The position numbers and the translations under genes are program-made. A stretch of DNA of 64,000 nucleotides from Sipunculus nudus. Taxonomy: Eukaryota; Annelida; Sipuncula; Golfingiida; Sipunculidae. Positions 1 to 13,725 of this stretch are shown here, piece after piece (positions within the stretch are counted from its first letter, which is position 1; the number at the start of each line of letters is the position of its first letter). The stretch lies in NCBI GenBank assembly GCA_026874595.1, contig CM049322.1, positions 58,807,886-58,871,885 on the forward strand. Reading direction: 5' to 3'. The notes beneath the pieces were generated by a model that saw only the letters and a list, made by a program, of their open reading frames with translations, was not told the DNA's origin and made no database searches.

Positions 1-3000
1 CACATATTTTACTAGATACGAAAAAGGTGACTGGTTAAATGATGAACTACTTTATAAGGTTCCAATCTAAAAAAAATTTTAGGAGATAAGAAAAACTTTT
101 CTTTACTCTGACACTGCGTGTCCACTGAGAAACCAACACAAGATGAATGAGTTCAGTCTCATACTGTCAATTTGAAACATGGCTGAATATCAAAATAAAT
201 ACTTTTTTATGTCCCTCTAAGATAAGTTTCAGATTTCAGTTTCTATTGCACTTTTTTAAAAATTGAATATGAACGAAGAATCGTTGTGTATGACGGTGAC
301 TAATTGATTTGTCACTCAGGTTTGTCTCTCTTTGGTTTTTGTCACCATGGCAACCATGTACAGGCAGAAATGCTCTATTGTGCTTCAAGAAAACCATGTT
401 TAATAAAGCTTTGAGGAACTATAAATATAATGGAAACATGAAGTTCACATGCAATACAGCCTGAATGGGTACAGAAATTATTCATTTAAATGATTAATGC
501 TAAGTAATTAGGTGTAAAGCAATTCAGTTTGCCAAAGTACTTAAATAAATTTGGTTTTTGAGGGTCACAAATTCCTTTTCAGTGGTTTTGTACACCTGTA
601 TTTACAATTACACAGGGGGCTTTGAGGCATACAGCCAGACAAATTTATGTATCTTGTGGACTGACGTGTAAGTGTATAACAGTAATGACACCTGTGATAT
701 ATTTGCTCAGCACAGGGTTTATACAGAGAGACTGGAGCATGTGAATAAATCCTGTATTCAGGGCTTTCCAAAATAATATTTATCATTTCATCTTCAAGAG
801 TATGATTTTTAGAACAACTTTGACTTTGAGGTCAAAATGTACTCGTAACTCAAAGCCACTAAAACAGGGAGTGTACCATGTTTATCCTTTAAGTTTAAGA
901 GACCTTAGAACACTTACAGAAAAATAGATTTAGAAAGTGGTAAAAATGATGACATTTAACCCCCCAAAAAAAATCATTTATTGTTACATGCACTAACATA
1001 TTTATTCCTGAAGACCCAATGTGACAGGTAAAATAAAAGTAATTTTAATTAAACATGTAATTATTGTATGTTATACTAGTATTATATTTAATATATATTA
1101 TGTATATTATATTTTTCAAAGAAGGTGATGTATATTGTAAAAATAAAAAAACATTATTTCGGACTTTGCAGTAGAAAACAACATCCTATTCCAGGTGTTC
1201 TATTATGTAATGGTTATGTTTAACTTATGAATTATACATTACTTGTAAAGCTGTGAAATAAATGATTAGCATGTTCTGTACTTGTATTGAGGCATGAATC
1301 GTATGCTGGCTGGACCAGCATGGATACAGAACATGAACTATTGATTTAAACTCTTTCATGTTCCACGTTTGGGTTTATGTATAAGGATCCCCAGACTGTA
1401 TGAACATTAAATATTAATTTACGGGATTTATATGGTAGTATCAGAGCATACTTTAAATATAATAGTTTGTTGGATGATGAGCCGTGACCTTGGCTTGTGG
1501 GGGTCATCCTACATACAGTAATAATACATTACAACCAATACATGTTTATTTTTGGAACTTTTGGAAACATCTTCTACGCTAATGCAGTATCATAGATGCC
1601 AACATTTTGGAAGACATGATTTTCAAGAGAAATTTTTGCAAACCAAGTTATTTTGGTGATTATAACCTTTACAAAATTGGCAAGAATTTAATTGACATAT
1701 TGCTCTTTCATTTATTAGCAATCTTTAAACAAAATGCTGCTGTTACATTTTGCATGTATACTCTTTTTTTTTTCAAGTGCAGGTATAAATTGAAGAATCC
1801 TTCCAAACCATCAAGAGAAACATCAGCAACCCAACTGACCTTGTCTTGTACAACTGGCTTATTGAAATGTTATGGTTCTGTTTTTCCAGGAAGTTATAGA
1901 AGACTAAGGCTTGCCTGAAGCTAAAGTTGATGTAACCTAACCTTACAGATATGCCCTTAAATTAACCTTTCATGTTTGTTTTTATAATTTATTTCAAAGT
2001 TATGCACCTGAATTTTTATATGAAAATTTGCTTGATCATGCATTAATATCGTATACATAAACAAAGTACCATAGAGACAAATAACCATGACATGTGACCA
2101 ACTTGTCACATTTCTGATTTCCACACATGTAATGGCCGTTTTTTTGTAACACTTAGGAGTTAAGACCAGATCACAATCCCTGAGGATATCCTGATAACGT
2201 CATTTAGTATTGATGCCTGGCTTCTCTTGAAGTACAATGTACCTGGGCTGGTTATAATTATACAGTACTAACGACACCTAGAGACACGGAACAAAGACAA
2301 TAAGTACTTATACCTGTTGGGTGTCCCTACCGTCTGGTCATACCCAGGAATAAAATGCGTCCAAAGGTAGAATGACTCCAAATATAGAGTTAATTAACAG
2401 GTAATACAGGTGTGAGTAGAGCAGTATTACCTAACTCACACCTTGTCACATGATTTATTGACACCTTGCATTTTTCTCTTCTAAATCCATCTTTGATGAT
2501 GACAGCCAGCTGGGATGTTTATATTTAGACTAAATTAGAGACTTTAAGACTCATGGAGGACATTCAATAATTTAATGTGAAAATATAAAATTTGTCAAAA
2601 TATTTTTACATGTAAATGTCTGTTACTTTGTGAAGAGCCTGGTTCTTAGAATCAAATTCCATTTTGAGTTTTAAAATTTTTAATTAAATTGAGAAATCAG
2701 ACTCAAATATACCATAGAGCAGCTGGCTAAATAAACTTGTTATATTTCCTCTTCAAATTTATATATATATTCAAAAACAAAACTCTCAGGTATCAGCTAT
2801 TTGATGAATTGTTTACTTTTTTGTTATTTAAAGAAATTTTGATTTCTCTAACACTCTAATACAAATATACGTTTGACAGAAATTTAAATATCTTGAAAGG
2901 GCTGAATTTAAAGGAGAACAGCTTAATTACTAGTATATTACTCAAATCGACACAATGTAACAGTTAATTCAGACATAATAAAATGCCCCTTAAATCAGAA

Positions 3001-6000
3001 TCAATGGCATTAGATTGGAAACATGAAGTATTTCATTCCAGGAGCTTGTTCTCAATGTTGGGTAACGTGACATGTTGAAGGTTTTAATCCATAACAGTCC
3101 TACAAGAGTTGTATATTTGTACAACAAATACAGCTTGTAGAGGTGAAAATAAATAAAGGCACCTTTTAATCCACCTATGCGATCTAACAGCATTGTGTGG
3201 CAGCGGCCCAGCATGTAAGGTTTTTCTCAAATATATATTTAAATTGTGATCCTAGGTAATAGGAAGTTTGTAGCCACGCAAAGTTATTTGAAAAAAAAAG
3301 GATGGCCTGGTGTGCTTGTTGAATGATCAGCAAAGCCAGGAGTACCTGGATACTGATGTATAGTCAGCAGGAGATCACCAGGAACACTCTGGAACTTGCT
3401 GTAAGATCAACTTTAACTGATGTTTTTGTCCCCTTTAAGTTGGTGATTTTTAAACCTTAACTTGACAAGAGAAAATGATTATAACATAGAGACCGTATGG
3501 CTTAACCTCTCCTGACACTGGTGATCTCCTAAATAAAGGTTGGTTGGTTACAAATATAAAAAAAAATTGTTAATGAAAAGCATATACAATAAATTCTTTT
3601 TGGTTGAATTTTTATAATTTCTTTACTCATAGCCTTCACTGTTGCAGACAGACAGACATACAGACACAAAAAAAAATTTGTATAAAATGTGATAAAAATA
3701 TTTACTATAACAATAACATGGAGATTCAGTATTTTACCCTTTTAGGGTATACCATTTCCCAGGTGAGGGGTATTAAATCCTCGAGAAATTAATACAGGAA
3801 ATATCTCAAAATGAGACCTAGAAATTACAGCAATTTCCGTGTGTTTAGAAAACAAAGTCTAATTTAAAGTAAATTTTACCAACTTTCATTGTTTTCAAAT
3901 TGTTACGAAAAAAAAGATTGAGGCCAGTTTTAAACATTTTCTTTTTAGTTAAGCTTTCAGACTGGGCTGGAATAGGAACCAATAATAATTCTCTTTGAAC
4001 AAAGAGTTTTAAAATTGAGTAATTTCCTACCATTTCCTTCTATCTCTTCTATACTGTCATTGTCATGGAAACAGCTGTGTCCTTTTATGTATATAAGTAA
4101 GTATGACCTTGCCCTCAGGATTTTAGGAGACTGAATAAGCAAGCAGTTTAACTCTAAATTCTTACTTAGAAATATTTAACCAGTCAAACCAATTCATGTC
4201 TTTAGTTATTTCAAGGCCATATATGATAATAAAGTAGAAATGTTGAATGTGTTTAACATGAACTTGAATAAATAATATCTTTTAAAAATTAAATTTTTTA
4301 GTACTGTGTTTAAACTTAAAGCATGTAACATATCAGATATCACTCAAATCAGAAACATGCTGTCAAGGTTTTGGATTCATAAGAGGGTACATTTTAATAA
4401 TGTGATCATATTGAATACAATTTCTTTTTTTTTATGTTCAAAGTAGTGGTTGAAGTAAGTGATTGTGAGAAACAGATGTAATGAGTCTAGGTCAGTAACT
4501 TAATTTCCAAAATCTGGGTATCATTGCCTTCAGTGGGCCTCACCTTGGCCCCGGAGGTAGTATTTCAGAAACAGGTAGAAACTTGTTGCCAGGGGTTGTT
4601 AACTGCTGGTAAAGGTGAAAGATCATGTCAGTTCATTCATTTCATGTTGTCTGCAGGCATACCAAGTTCAGTTCACCATGAAATATGCTACATACCTTTA
4701 TCAGTTTGTAATCATAAAATATAAATTAGTGTATAGAAAATATCTATAGACTACAGAGTACTCATTCATGAAGTTATCAGAGTTGAGTCACAGATAGTGT
4801 CAAGTCCAGTGATCGTGAATTGAGTAGATAAACCTTCATAGTGTGTGCGTTATAGTGTTACAGGTGGGCTGTATGAAGCATGTTATAAATGCCAGACATG
4901 CATGTTATATTTTGATGGGTCTTTGATCATGTGGGTTCAGTGATGATGTGCCCGGGTCTGCTGATTTATTGGTGAATCATGTCATGTATAACAGACCAGT
5001 TCATTTTAGGGAAAATATCTTCAAGAATTTTAAATAAATACATTAATCTTTCTAGCTTTTATGCTATATTTGTATGTGGCCATAAATAAAATATCTTTAC
5101 AAATACACACAATTACTGTGATATATTTCCTAAATTTCTGTCAAATTCGATCAGTATTTTGATTAAAATTAAGGAATAAGTTATCTGTATATTTCTGTAT
5201 GCATACAGGATACAAATTGAAAGTAGTTTAAATTATCTTGAATAAAAACAGGGAGAGAGGGACTGGGCTAAAAGAATACTGGTATGTTTACATATTCTGC
5301 TATTAAGTGCATTAATTAAAATAAATAAAAAGTAAAATGCAGTGTGTCCTGCAGTGTGTATGTAGCGAGCATCAATTGGGCAATAAAACTGGTACAAAAT
5401 TCCCCAAAGGATAATAGAATAAATGATAAACATGTTTATCAGACAAGTGGTGGTTTCATCCTTATCTTAACATAATCATATTGGCCAGTGTGGTACCGGT
5501 ACCAAGTGGCCATCCTTCCCTTAAAATTAAAATACCTTTGAAATAAATGCATGGTTTATGCCTGAGAATCTACCTGGCTAGTAAAATTTATATTAATTTC
5601 AAGCCCTGCTGGGTTCACCTGGAGTTAAGTGTGCAGTTATTTCCAGGCCTGTTCATTGGTCCATCACTAACATGATGCTGAGAGCCGTGAGCAATGTACT
5701 CGTCTGGGTACAATTTTGCGGGCTGTTACCTATTGATCTTGACCTGACTCTGGCTGCACCAGCTATAACCAGTGCTTGTTCAAACCTGTTGCTGATTTAT
5801 AAACTGTGCAGGCTCTCAAAATATTTGTTCTGTTAGGAACTCTGCGTGTGACTGACTTTGTTCAAACACACATGTCAGTCTTTCATTATTGACTGTACAG
5901 GGTTTTCTCGCCCCTTTCTTTCCTGGCTTCCTGTGTTTTGATTTTCTTAAATGAACTTCTTGTTAAAGACTGCATGGGGTGCTGTCAGGAATGAGTTTAC

Positions 6001-6119
6001 CTGGCCTTGTATCTAGTGGTGTGCCAGTTTAAAATTATATCAGTGATTTGTCATTCTCTTTCATAATCCTTGCACCGATCTTTCCAAAACCCGGCATAAT
6101 TTTTCTCTCAACTATGTAG
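1..6119. other. AT-rich stretch without a recognisable gene
   Basis: I see no exon with a convincing protein match and no long open frame. The stretch is AT-rich and contains short low-complexity pieces, such as TA-rich DNA near 1080-1120 and 2758-2772 and a short GACA run near 3645-3665. It may be intergenic or part of a very long first intron of the ABCG gene that starts to be readable at 32385. The sequence alone does not decide between these. Confidence 0.5.
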
Positions 6120-6862
6120 TTGTGCGTGACAAAGACAGGTGGTGCCACCTGCAATCATTTCTGTGCAATACGAATTTGGGTGTCTTTTAGATAACAGCCC
6201 ATATCTCAGGAGTGGTTCAATGTATTGAGCTGAAATTTAGCATGTTACAGATCTTGGATCCCTCCACCTCGTAATAGAGACTGGTGGGGCCACTTACAAA
6301 TTTTTTGCATAGCGTCCATCTTTGCATTTGGCATCTTAGTGAGTGTTCAGTGTATTGGGTGGGAATTGTGCATGTCCATAGATCCTTGCCCCCTCCATCT
6401 CGCACTCAAGACTGGTGGTGCCATCTGCAATTGTTTTCCCCTGGTGTCCATTGGTACATTTGCTCATTTCTCAGGAGTGATTCAAGGTATTGGTCTGAAA
6501 TTTGGCATGTCCATCCATTGTGTAAAGTTTTCTCTAAAACAGACAGGTGGCACCAACTTCATTCACTTTTTGTAGAATAAATTGCCCTATTCTTGCAAGG
6601 AGACCTGTATTTGCAAAGTTTAACGTGGAATAACACTTTCAATGGACCATGTCCTGTTCCGCAACTTGTACTAGAAAATTTATAAAGAATTGCAATACAG
6701 TTTTTAAGCTTTTAGAGCTGATCTGACTAAGAAACTATTAAGGTGTCCATCAGCCATCCAGCCTTGCATGCTTCAGTTTCTATGCACTTTTATGTCCACA
6801 ACTTCCTCAGTTATTAGTCAGAGTAATCAGCTGAGCTTCATGACCCATGGGTCACATTATAA
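6120..6862 (+). mobile_element. Degraded X-type Helentron-like element (3' end intact)
   Basis: The 3' end is recognisable: CAGCTGAGC at 6828-6836 is followed by the 14-bp perfect palindrome TGACCCATGGGTCA at 6841-6854, exactly as at the ends of X1 and X2. Upstream, 6135-6560 holds about three degenerate core units, each with a decayed form of the GGTGGCGCCACC palindrome (near 6138, 6282, 6413 and 6546) and phrases such as a 'catatctcaggagtggttcaa' type of sentence found in the other families. The 5' start is not clear, so the left boundary is a guess. Confidence 0.6.
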
Positions 6863-8110
6863 GCCATGCTATACAGCCAGATCAGAAATACTTAAAATAG
6901 ATGTTGTACAAATACTCAGAGAAGTACAGAGAGGTTACTGGTGTACAAATGGAGCTACGCAGATGGGAGACTTTGATCACATTAACTGTTAGTTAAGGTC
7001 CCATCTGTTTGCACAATTTCATATTAATTAAAAACTTCTTTAAATAACTCAAATGTAGGTTCTTTCATTGCACTTTGCAATTACTTTATATTCATCAAGA
7101 CTGATCTGGGACTAAATCAAGTAATGAACTGTATCCATGGCAACATTTACACAGCTTTTGCTTCCATTTTGTGTATTAAAACCTAATTTGGATCCAGCTG
7201 GATCTGCCATGCATGTTCTATAGACTTGATTAATGCTTTAGGGACAATGTGTTAATACTTCATGTATTTTTTAGCATGGACAAATATGTTAATTTATCTA
7301 ATATTTAATAATCTTTAATTATGTAAACAAAAATATAATTACATGTTTTCTTTTTTGTCTTTTCAGGTATAAAGAATATATGGGATTGCAATTCAGGTGA
7401 GCTAACTATTATGAATTCCATGTTCACAATACATTTACTTTATAATTATATACCTTGCCTAAAGATAGACTTCCTTGTACTGGTACACCCCATTTCAGCA
7501 GAATGTGTATTACATGTAAATGTTTTATTTTTATGCACCAATTTGTTTTGAAATGTTCTGATAAAATTGAATTCTTCAAATGACTACAGCACCTGCTGGC
7601 TCAGGGTGTGTAATCATCTGCTTTGCTGGAGGAACCCCCAAAGGTGCACTTGTTCCCATTGAACCTGCAGAGTGAATACCTCGGGTGAGGGCTGGCCTTG
7701 AAGATTTTTGCTTCTCCTCGGCTGAGATCCAAACTGATGATCAATACAGATGTTTCTTTTCATTCCCTCACAATGTAGTAAACAACTCATAGTATATACA
7801 TTATTATATCAGTTACTCATATTAAATGATATCTAGACAGATCCCAACATTTGACAGTGTCTTAAGGGAACATCCAACAAGTAAAATTTCTTGTTCAGTA
7901 TTGGGAGATTATTTGAAAGATTTATAATCAAAATCTTTGATTTTATCAAAAAACCAAAAGATCTGTTATGAATTATATATCAATAATTTACTCTTTGACA
8001 TCTATTTGACGAAGGGCCCCTTATTCACATATATTTTTTTCACAATAATTTCCCTTTCACAAATAATACAAATTTGAAATTCTCACAAACAAAAAGACAA
8101 CCACAGCTTA
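6863..8110. other. Non-coding stretch with one possible microexon
   Basis: AT-rich DNA with no protein match. The one thing of note is a 30-nt segment at 7367-7396 flanked by a strong acceptor (long pyrimidine tract ending TTTTCAG) and a good donor (CAG|GTGAGC). It is listed separately. Confidence 0.4.
7367..7396 (+). other. Possible 30-nt microexon (unproven)
   Basis: A pyrimidine-rich tract ending in AG at 7366 precedes 30 nt, followed by GTGAGC at 7397. It ends in G. Spliced to the exon at 32385, which begins with the last two bases of a Gly codon, it would restore GGT and leave an open 9-residue frame (IKNIWDCNS then Gly). That phase match is the only link to the ABCG gene. The residues do not resemble the usual ABCG1 N-terminal segment, so this may be chance. 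Confidence 0.15.
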
Positions 8111-8111
8111 C

Positions 8112-8435
8112 AGCTGACATGATGCACCTCACCTGGTGACATGACGCAGGTGACATGACGCACCTCACCTTGTGACATGACGCATCTCACCTGGTGACAT
8201 GACGCAGGTGACATGATGCACCTCACCTGGTGACATGACCCGTGTGACATGATGCACCTCACATGGTGACATGACGCAGATGACATGACCCACCTCACCT
8301 GGTGACAAGACGCAGGTGACATGAAGCACCTCACCTGGTGACATGACGCAAGTGACATGACGCACCTCACCTGGTGACATGACGCAGGTGACATGACGCA
8401 CCTCACCTGGTGACATGATGCATCTCACCTGCACA
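8112..8435. repeat. 36-bp minisatellite, about 9 copies
   Basis: A tandem array whose unit alternates GTGACATGACGCA and CACCTCACCTG. The period is 36 bp, shown by a 12-residue periodicity when translated. Copies differ by a few substitutions. The open frames across it on the minus strand come from the period being divisible by three and are not genes. Confidence 0.85.
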
Positions 8436-9339
8436 CATACAGGTGTCACATCAGCACAATAAGAGATTTGTTAGATACATGATAACGACCTGTTACACTC
8501 CTCCTGGGGTCTACATATTTAAACGAATTCCCGTGTGTCCTCACATTAACACTTTCATTATTGTGTGCATGTTGTTCACCACACATCCTCTTTTATGAAT
8601 AATTTGTGGAACAGCCCCATCAAATGAAATGGCCTATATTAACTATTTATATTAATTGTGAGAATTGTTCTGTCTACATCATGCAAGGCTAGAAATGTGG
8701 ATCTTGGCATTCAGTTTGATTGTGTGGTCAAAGGTGCAATGGGTCTAAGGAAAAAAAATACATTTGATTTCCCAGGTTGGGTGTTGTTTGCATGTTTTTC
8801 TTCAGTTGCTTCTGACCCAGAGTAAGTGTAGTGAGAGTGAAGGTAACACCACTAAGGCCAAGCATTCAGACTCCTGTAAAAGAAACACAAAATTTATAAA
8901 AAGTGCACCTACACTTAAATTCAAACATTGGCTGCTTAGTCAGGGGTGCCCGTATTGACTGAAAATATACATGGATTTTATATATAATTATTAGTTGCTA
9001 TTCCAAAGAATATTGATAATTTAAACAAATAGGATGTAAACTTGGAAAAAACTCTGCCAGGAAAATTATTAAATAAACAAACAAATAGAGGTGAACTGTC
9101 TGGTAATACTTGCAAAATAAAAGTTATAGAGATAAACACCTCACTTAGTTTAAATATAAATCTGGCATGTCAAGGTGCTTTGACAAATTTGACAAATATG
9201 TTTGAATTCTGTTTGACATTAAACTACCCAAAATATTGATGTGGACGGTTCTGGACATAAGTTGTCCTTTGTCTCCTTTTACAATGAAATTAATATCTCT
9301 TGCAGGATTGACAGGTTTGTGAGTCTGATATTTTTTTCC
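8436..9339. other. Non-coding stretch
   Basis: AT-rich DNA between the 36-bp array and the piggyBac-like element. I see no exon, RNA gene or clear repeat boundary in it. Confidence 0.4.
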
Positions 9340-9771
9340 TTAACACATTCACTGCCAAGCCCATGTTCACCCCCAGTGCCAGGGCCATACACAGGGACCC
9401 CAGCAGCCCCGAGAGCTGCAGTGGTACCAAGACTAGGTGCTAATTACCTGATAAGAAGGTGTGACTTTGGATAACACAGGGGCAATTATATTCGGAGGAG
9501 GTGTGAAGTTGGGCACTGAGCCAAATGACAGCGATAGTAGTCAAAGCATGGCTCTGGTGGACTGGTCTCATAGCGTCTACGTTGACGCCAGCATAAAGCT
9601 ACAAAACTGATTCAAATAAAGATCTATATTTATTGTAAATGATGAACTAAAAAAATGTGTATGTTGGCGCGAATGCTAAATCGGGAAGATTCAAATGACT
9701 GAGAGGCACTGACAAATATAAGCCTATACACATTTATGTAATATTATGATAAATACGCAGAATAGTAACAG

Positions 9772-9866
9772 ATGTAGAATGGCACAGTGGTTAGAACAGG
9801 TGACCTGTATATATAATATGGCTGACCGTATGAGTTCGAACCTTCGCGGGGTCTTTTTTTTTTTTT
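9772..9866 (+). mobile_element. tRNA-derived SINE head
   Basis: An RNA polymerase III A box (TGGCACAGTGG, 9780-9790) and B box (GAGTTCGAACC, 9832-9842) lie about 52 bp apart, as in tRNA-derived SINEs, and a T-run follows at 9854-9866 that could act as terminator or tail. The arms do not pair well enough for a working tRNA. It sits inside the piggyBac-like element, either as a later insertion or as part of that family's interior. Confidence 0.55.
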
Positions 9867-10179
9867 ACAAAGGTATAGTTTTAGTGCTCAAACATACATT
9901 TTTACACTTTTATAATGAACACAGTGATTCTACTGATCAATATAATTATAAAAAAAAATATAATTTTACATTTCACATATGTAATTTTCACACATAGTCA
10001 TAGACTTTATATACACTGACATGCTTGCCTTGAGCCTTGACGACCTCGTAATTGTCACAGTCACACAAAACACGTAGATTATTTCAGTTTTGCAATTAAC
10101 GAGCACTTGTTTTTGAGGTTACTAATATATGCATATATCTTTATATAAGTAAATAAGGAACAAGAAATAAGCTGAAAGA

Positions 10180-10520
10180 ATCATTTGCAGCCGCGTTCTG
10201 ATTACACTGCCGATCTGTGTGTCAATCATGTGGCACGCGCCCTTTTTTGTTGATTGCGCAATACCCTGTCCTCGCGGGGCAATAAACCTGAATGACCTCA
10301 CGCCTCGCTATCTTGAGTTCACACCGAAGGTGCGATCTATCACACGTCGGTCTCCCAACCGGGTCTGTCGTAAATAAGTGGCCAAAACATGTTCTAATAT
10401 AAAACTAGCTACATAATTTTACGATCCTCCTTTTCGTTTGATTCAAAGTAGTATTCTTACAAGGAATCGACTTCACACTGAAGCGCGTCGTAAAATTATT
10501 TCACGGCAATGGACCGGAGC
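10180..10520. other. CpG-richer segment inside the piggyBac-like element
   Basis: This stretch has many CpG dinucleotides (for example GGCACGCGCCC, CCTCGCGGGGC, CACGTCGG, GAAGCGCGTCG) against CpG-poor neighbours. It could be a recently inserted or unmethylated piece, or a regulatory sequence. No start site or coding potential is visible. Confidence 0.35.
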
Positions 10521-10768
10521 TGTGGATTTTGTCACCATCTACACATCTTTCCTGCTTTTGAATGAAGCAGCGCACTGTTGAATAACAAATAATTCATTTT
10601 CACACTGCGTGACTATTTTATAAATGGTCTACTACTCACCTGCAAAGAATTTATTGATAAATTTATGAGAATTCCTGCTGAAAATGCCTTATAAATAAAT
10701 GACGTGTATACACGTGCTTGGCACCGGGGGGGGGGGGGTATACATGTCATTGGCAGCGCATGTGTTAA

Positions 10769-13725
10769 AACAACATGGCCTTGAGCACATTCTGTGAGCA
10801 AAAACAAATGATATGTGTTTTTGATTGGACAGATTTGCCGTGGGATTGATGTTTTTGACATCTGAAATCAACTATCAGATCATTCAAAGTAAATTGAGCC
10901 TTTTAGTTATCTCTTCAACTACAGTACCAAACAGCAAGAGTTGTCAGTATATTAGGACCTGAGCTGAGTTATATTTTTCACGGTCCAGCTGGCGTTTAAA
11001 AAAAAAGGATTGATCTAGAAGAACAGGTGCCACGGAGGCTGATCGGTTACCATGACATTTAGTAGGGAGTTATACTTCTGGTTGGGCTTGTCAGTTCTAT
11101 TTCTGTCAAACACGACCAAAACATTTAATCTTCTCCCTGGGTCATAAGTAGTCTAGACGGGAGAACAGCCAGACTCTCCAGTATTGGAGGAGTAATTAGT
11201 CCCTGTCACATATAATTTTTAGACATTGGGGGATTGGCCCACTGTTGCTAAAAAAAGCTCTACTGTCATGTTTGTCTACTTGTCTGTCTTGTTGTCTAGC
11301 TGTCATGTTGTCTATCACTCTGTCATGTTGTCTAGCTGTGAAGGCTTCAGATGAAAGAACATTAAAGTTGACTTTAAATTAAACAACATAATAAAATGGA
11401 AAATAAAACCTTGTTATGAATTTTGGAAAATGGTATAAATTTATGATGCTGAAGCAGGTTTTGAAAAATGAAGGTTGCATATATAAACATAATTTATGAT
11501 GATAACATATTGTAACAGTCATATGGCCAACTGACTATAATACTTTTGTTCAGCTTTAAGTTCCTCACCTGTTTATAGTATTATTGCAGGCAGAATTTGG
11601 TTGTATTTAATATATATTAATAAGAATGTTTTAGTTTGCCAAACATGTTATTTTTGCAGTCTGTATGTTAGATATTCTGTTACTTGTGGATTATCCTTTA
11701 TCATGGATCATGTTCCATTACCTATATAATTATACATCATTTCTGTGTTAATTTTTTGATTGCTCAAAGATCTTTAATTAGTGATCAAGATCCCTTTACA
11801 TTTTCCGTGGCTTTAGGGTCATTTTGTTTAATTACTTTTATTGATTTCACAGACTGCTTGGGGTTCAATTCTCTCAATCGTTTCTGTCTGTGAGAAACTC
11901 ATTACCTAGTTCAAACTTTGCGCAGCACTGTGGATATAAATACTCCAGCCTTTCAGCACGGTGTGCTGATTCAGCCTGTGATGACAATAACAGGCGTATA
12001 AATGCCTGTCGTGGAGATCAACCGTTTCACGTCACAATTCTATAGACATCCTGCTATGTTTGGATGGGAAGGCATGGCCCATGCCATCTGGGATCAATGA
12101 AATACAAAAGAAAATTCTATTTTTTCGATTTTCTGATGAACTTAATTATCTCAGTAAGCAAGCTGTCATGGAAATCTGTCCTTCTTGTATGATTGTTTTT
12201 GTCATTGTTACAGGTGAATTTGTCTCCTCATTTATGTGTTTAGTTTTTCACTGAATACCTCTATATAGCTGCATGCTTTGGATTTACTTATTTACACATA
12301 CAAAACCTTATGTGTGAAATGTGCCATACATATGAAAATTGTCCTACTCAGCGCATCTACAGAATTTTGAGTAAATAAAACAACATCACTTAAAGAATGA
12401 AAAAAAAAAAATGCTGATCCAGAATACTTCTTAGTTTGATGGATTTTCCATTTGGTATTTCTTAGCCTACCATAAAATTTCATAAATTCTATTCCTAAGA
12501 AAAAAATCATGAGTTGAGTTGTTAATCAATAAAAAAACACAAATAATATGGTATACCTGGCCACCTAGCTTTACAACTAGGACCTTTGTCTGTTACTCTC
12601 AAAGTTCAGAGGACAGGAAATTAGTGCCTGTATCTTATGTTTCAGTAGATGAGGATTATAAATATGCACTGCTCAGAGGGGGCTGATTTCACAGTGATGC
12701 TGTCACCGGGTTTAATGTCATCAATAGACATCCAAGGCTCACATAACCATTATATATATCATATTTTACCATTGCCAGGTATATTATGATCTAGTATGGG
12801 CTATCATACAGTTACTAACTCACATGACCATTCTCATTTCATCACTTAATATGCAAATCCAAGTGTCAAGGTCAAGGTAACACCGCACCATTGTACCTTG
12901 ACATTTAAGCCTGACAATTTGTATGAGCTCATGTGTCATTCTTGATATGTCCGAACACTGTTCCAATAGTTCATTATCTCATTAAGCCCGCTCATATTAT
13001 TGAAAATCTTCAGGTCATCAGGCTTACAGATGATATTTTTTTCCAAAATTATGTAATCCTCTTATGCATTAATACAAGTATAATCTTTGTCTGAAAAACT
13101 CCAAATAGTTGTCACATGCTTAGAAAAATCTAAAAAAAAATAAAAATGGGTCACTATGTATCCTTATATTGGATTTTTTACGAGGAGGGTATATAATCTG
13201 AATTATTTATTTACACAAGCTCTCATAATGTTTGTCATGTAAGATATGTCAGACTGTTGTCAGTGTAATGGTGAAGTCGAGGTATTGTATGCAAATGTGA
13301 TCTGTCATGATTTTGATGCAGACAGGAATGCTGAGTCATCCTTATCTGTGTGGTGAGTGGACATTCTTAAATGCTCTCCACACAGATGTTCTTACGACTA
13401 GAATATATCAATACTCTGTAAAATCGAGACCCCCCCCCTTCCACTGTATAAATGTCTACTCCCCTCTATATGATGGTCTAACTTGTACCGGTCACGTACT
13501 CCATCATACCACTCAAAATCGCTCTTCCTGCAAAAAAAATAAGTTTGGGCTCTGCCTTATATTCAGTCATATTAAGTTAATCATTTTTTTCTCCATAAAA
13601 AGTCTCCCTTACATAATGAATCATGATTTATGGCAAAAATGCATTTTCTGACAATTGCTAAAATGTACTATTTTGAAAATGTGGACATTTTATTTTCTAT
13701 GCATTCCCTAAATGTCATTCTTTTT
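10769..13725. other. Non-coding stretch
   Basis: AT-rich DNA with no recognisable exon. A short run of TGTC-type words lies at 11265-11340 ('tgtcatgttgtctagc' repeated imperfectly), and a C9 run lies near 13431. Nothing else supports a feature. Confidence 0.4.

Larger units (their letters stand above)
9344..10764. mobile_element. piggyBac-like non-autonomous element, TTAA target sites
   Basis: The left end (TTAA then CACATTCACTGCCAAGCCC) and the right end (read on the other strand, TTAA then CACATGCGCTGCCAATGAC) are imperfect terminal inverted repeats that stay alignable for about 50 bp, through a run of C or G and a GGTGCCA-like box. Both are bounded by TTAA, at 9340-9343 and 10765-10768, the target duplication made by piggyBac-type transposases. 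The element is about 1.4 kb and shows no transposase frame, so it would depend on an enzyme made elsewhere. It contains a tRNA-like SINE near 9772 and a CpG-richer part at about 10180-10520. A G13 run at 10726-10738 lies in the right terminal repeat. Confidence 0.7.

Noticed and set aside
8083-8449. Two long overlapping open frames on the minus strand
   Set aside because: Both are products of the 36-bp tandem repeat, with no start context or domain.
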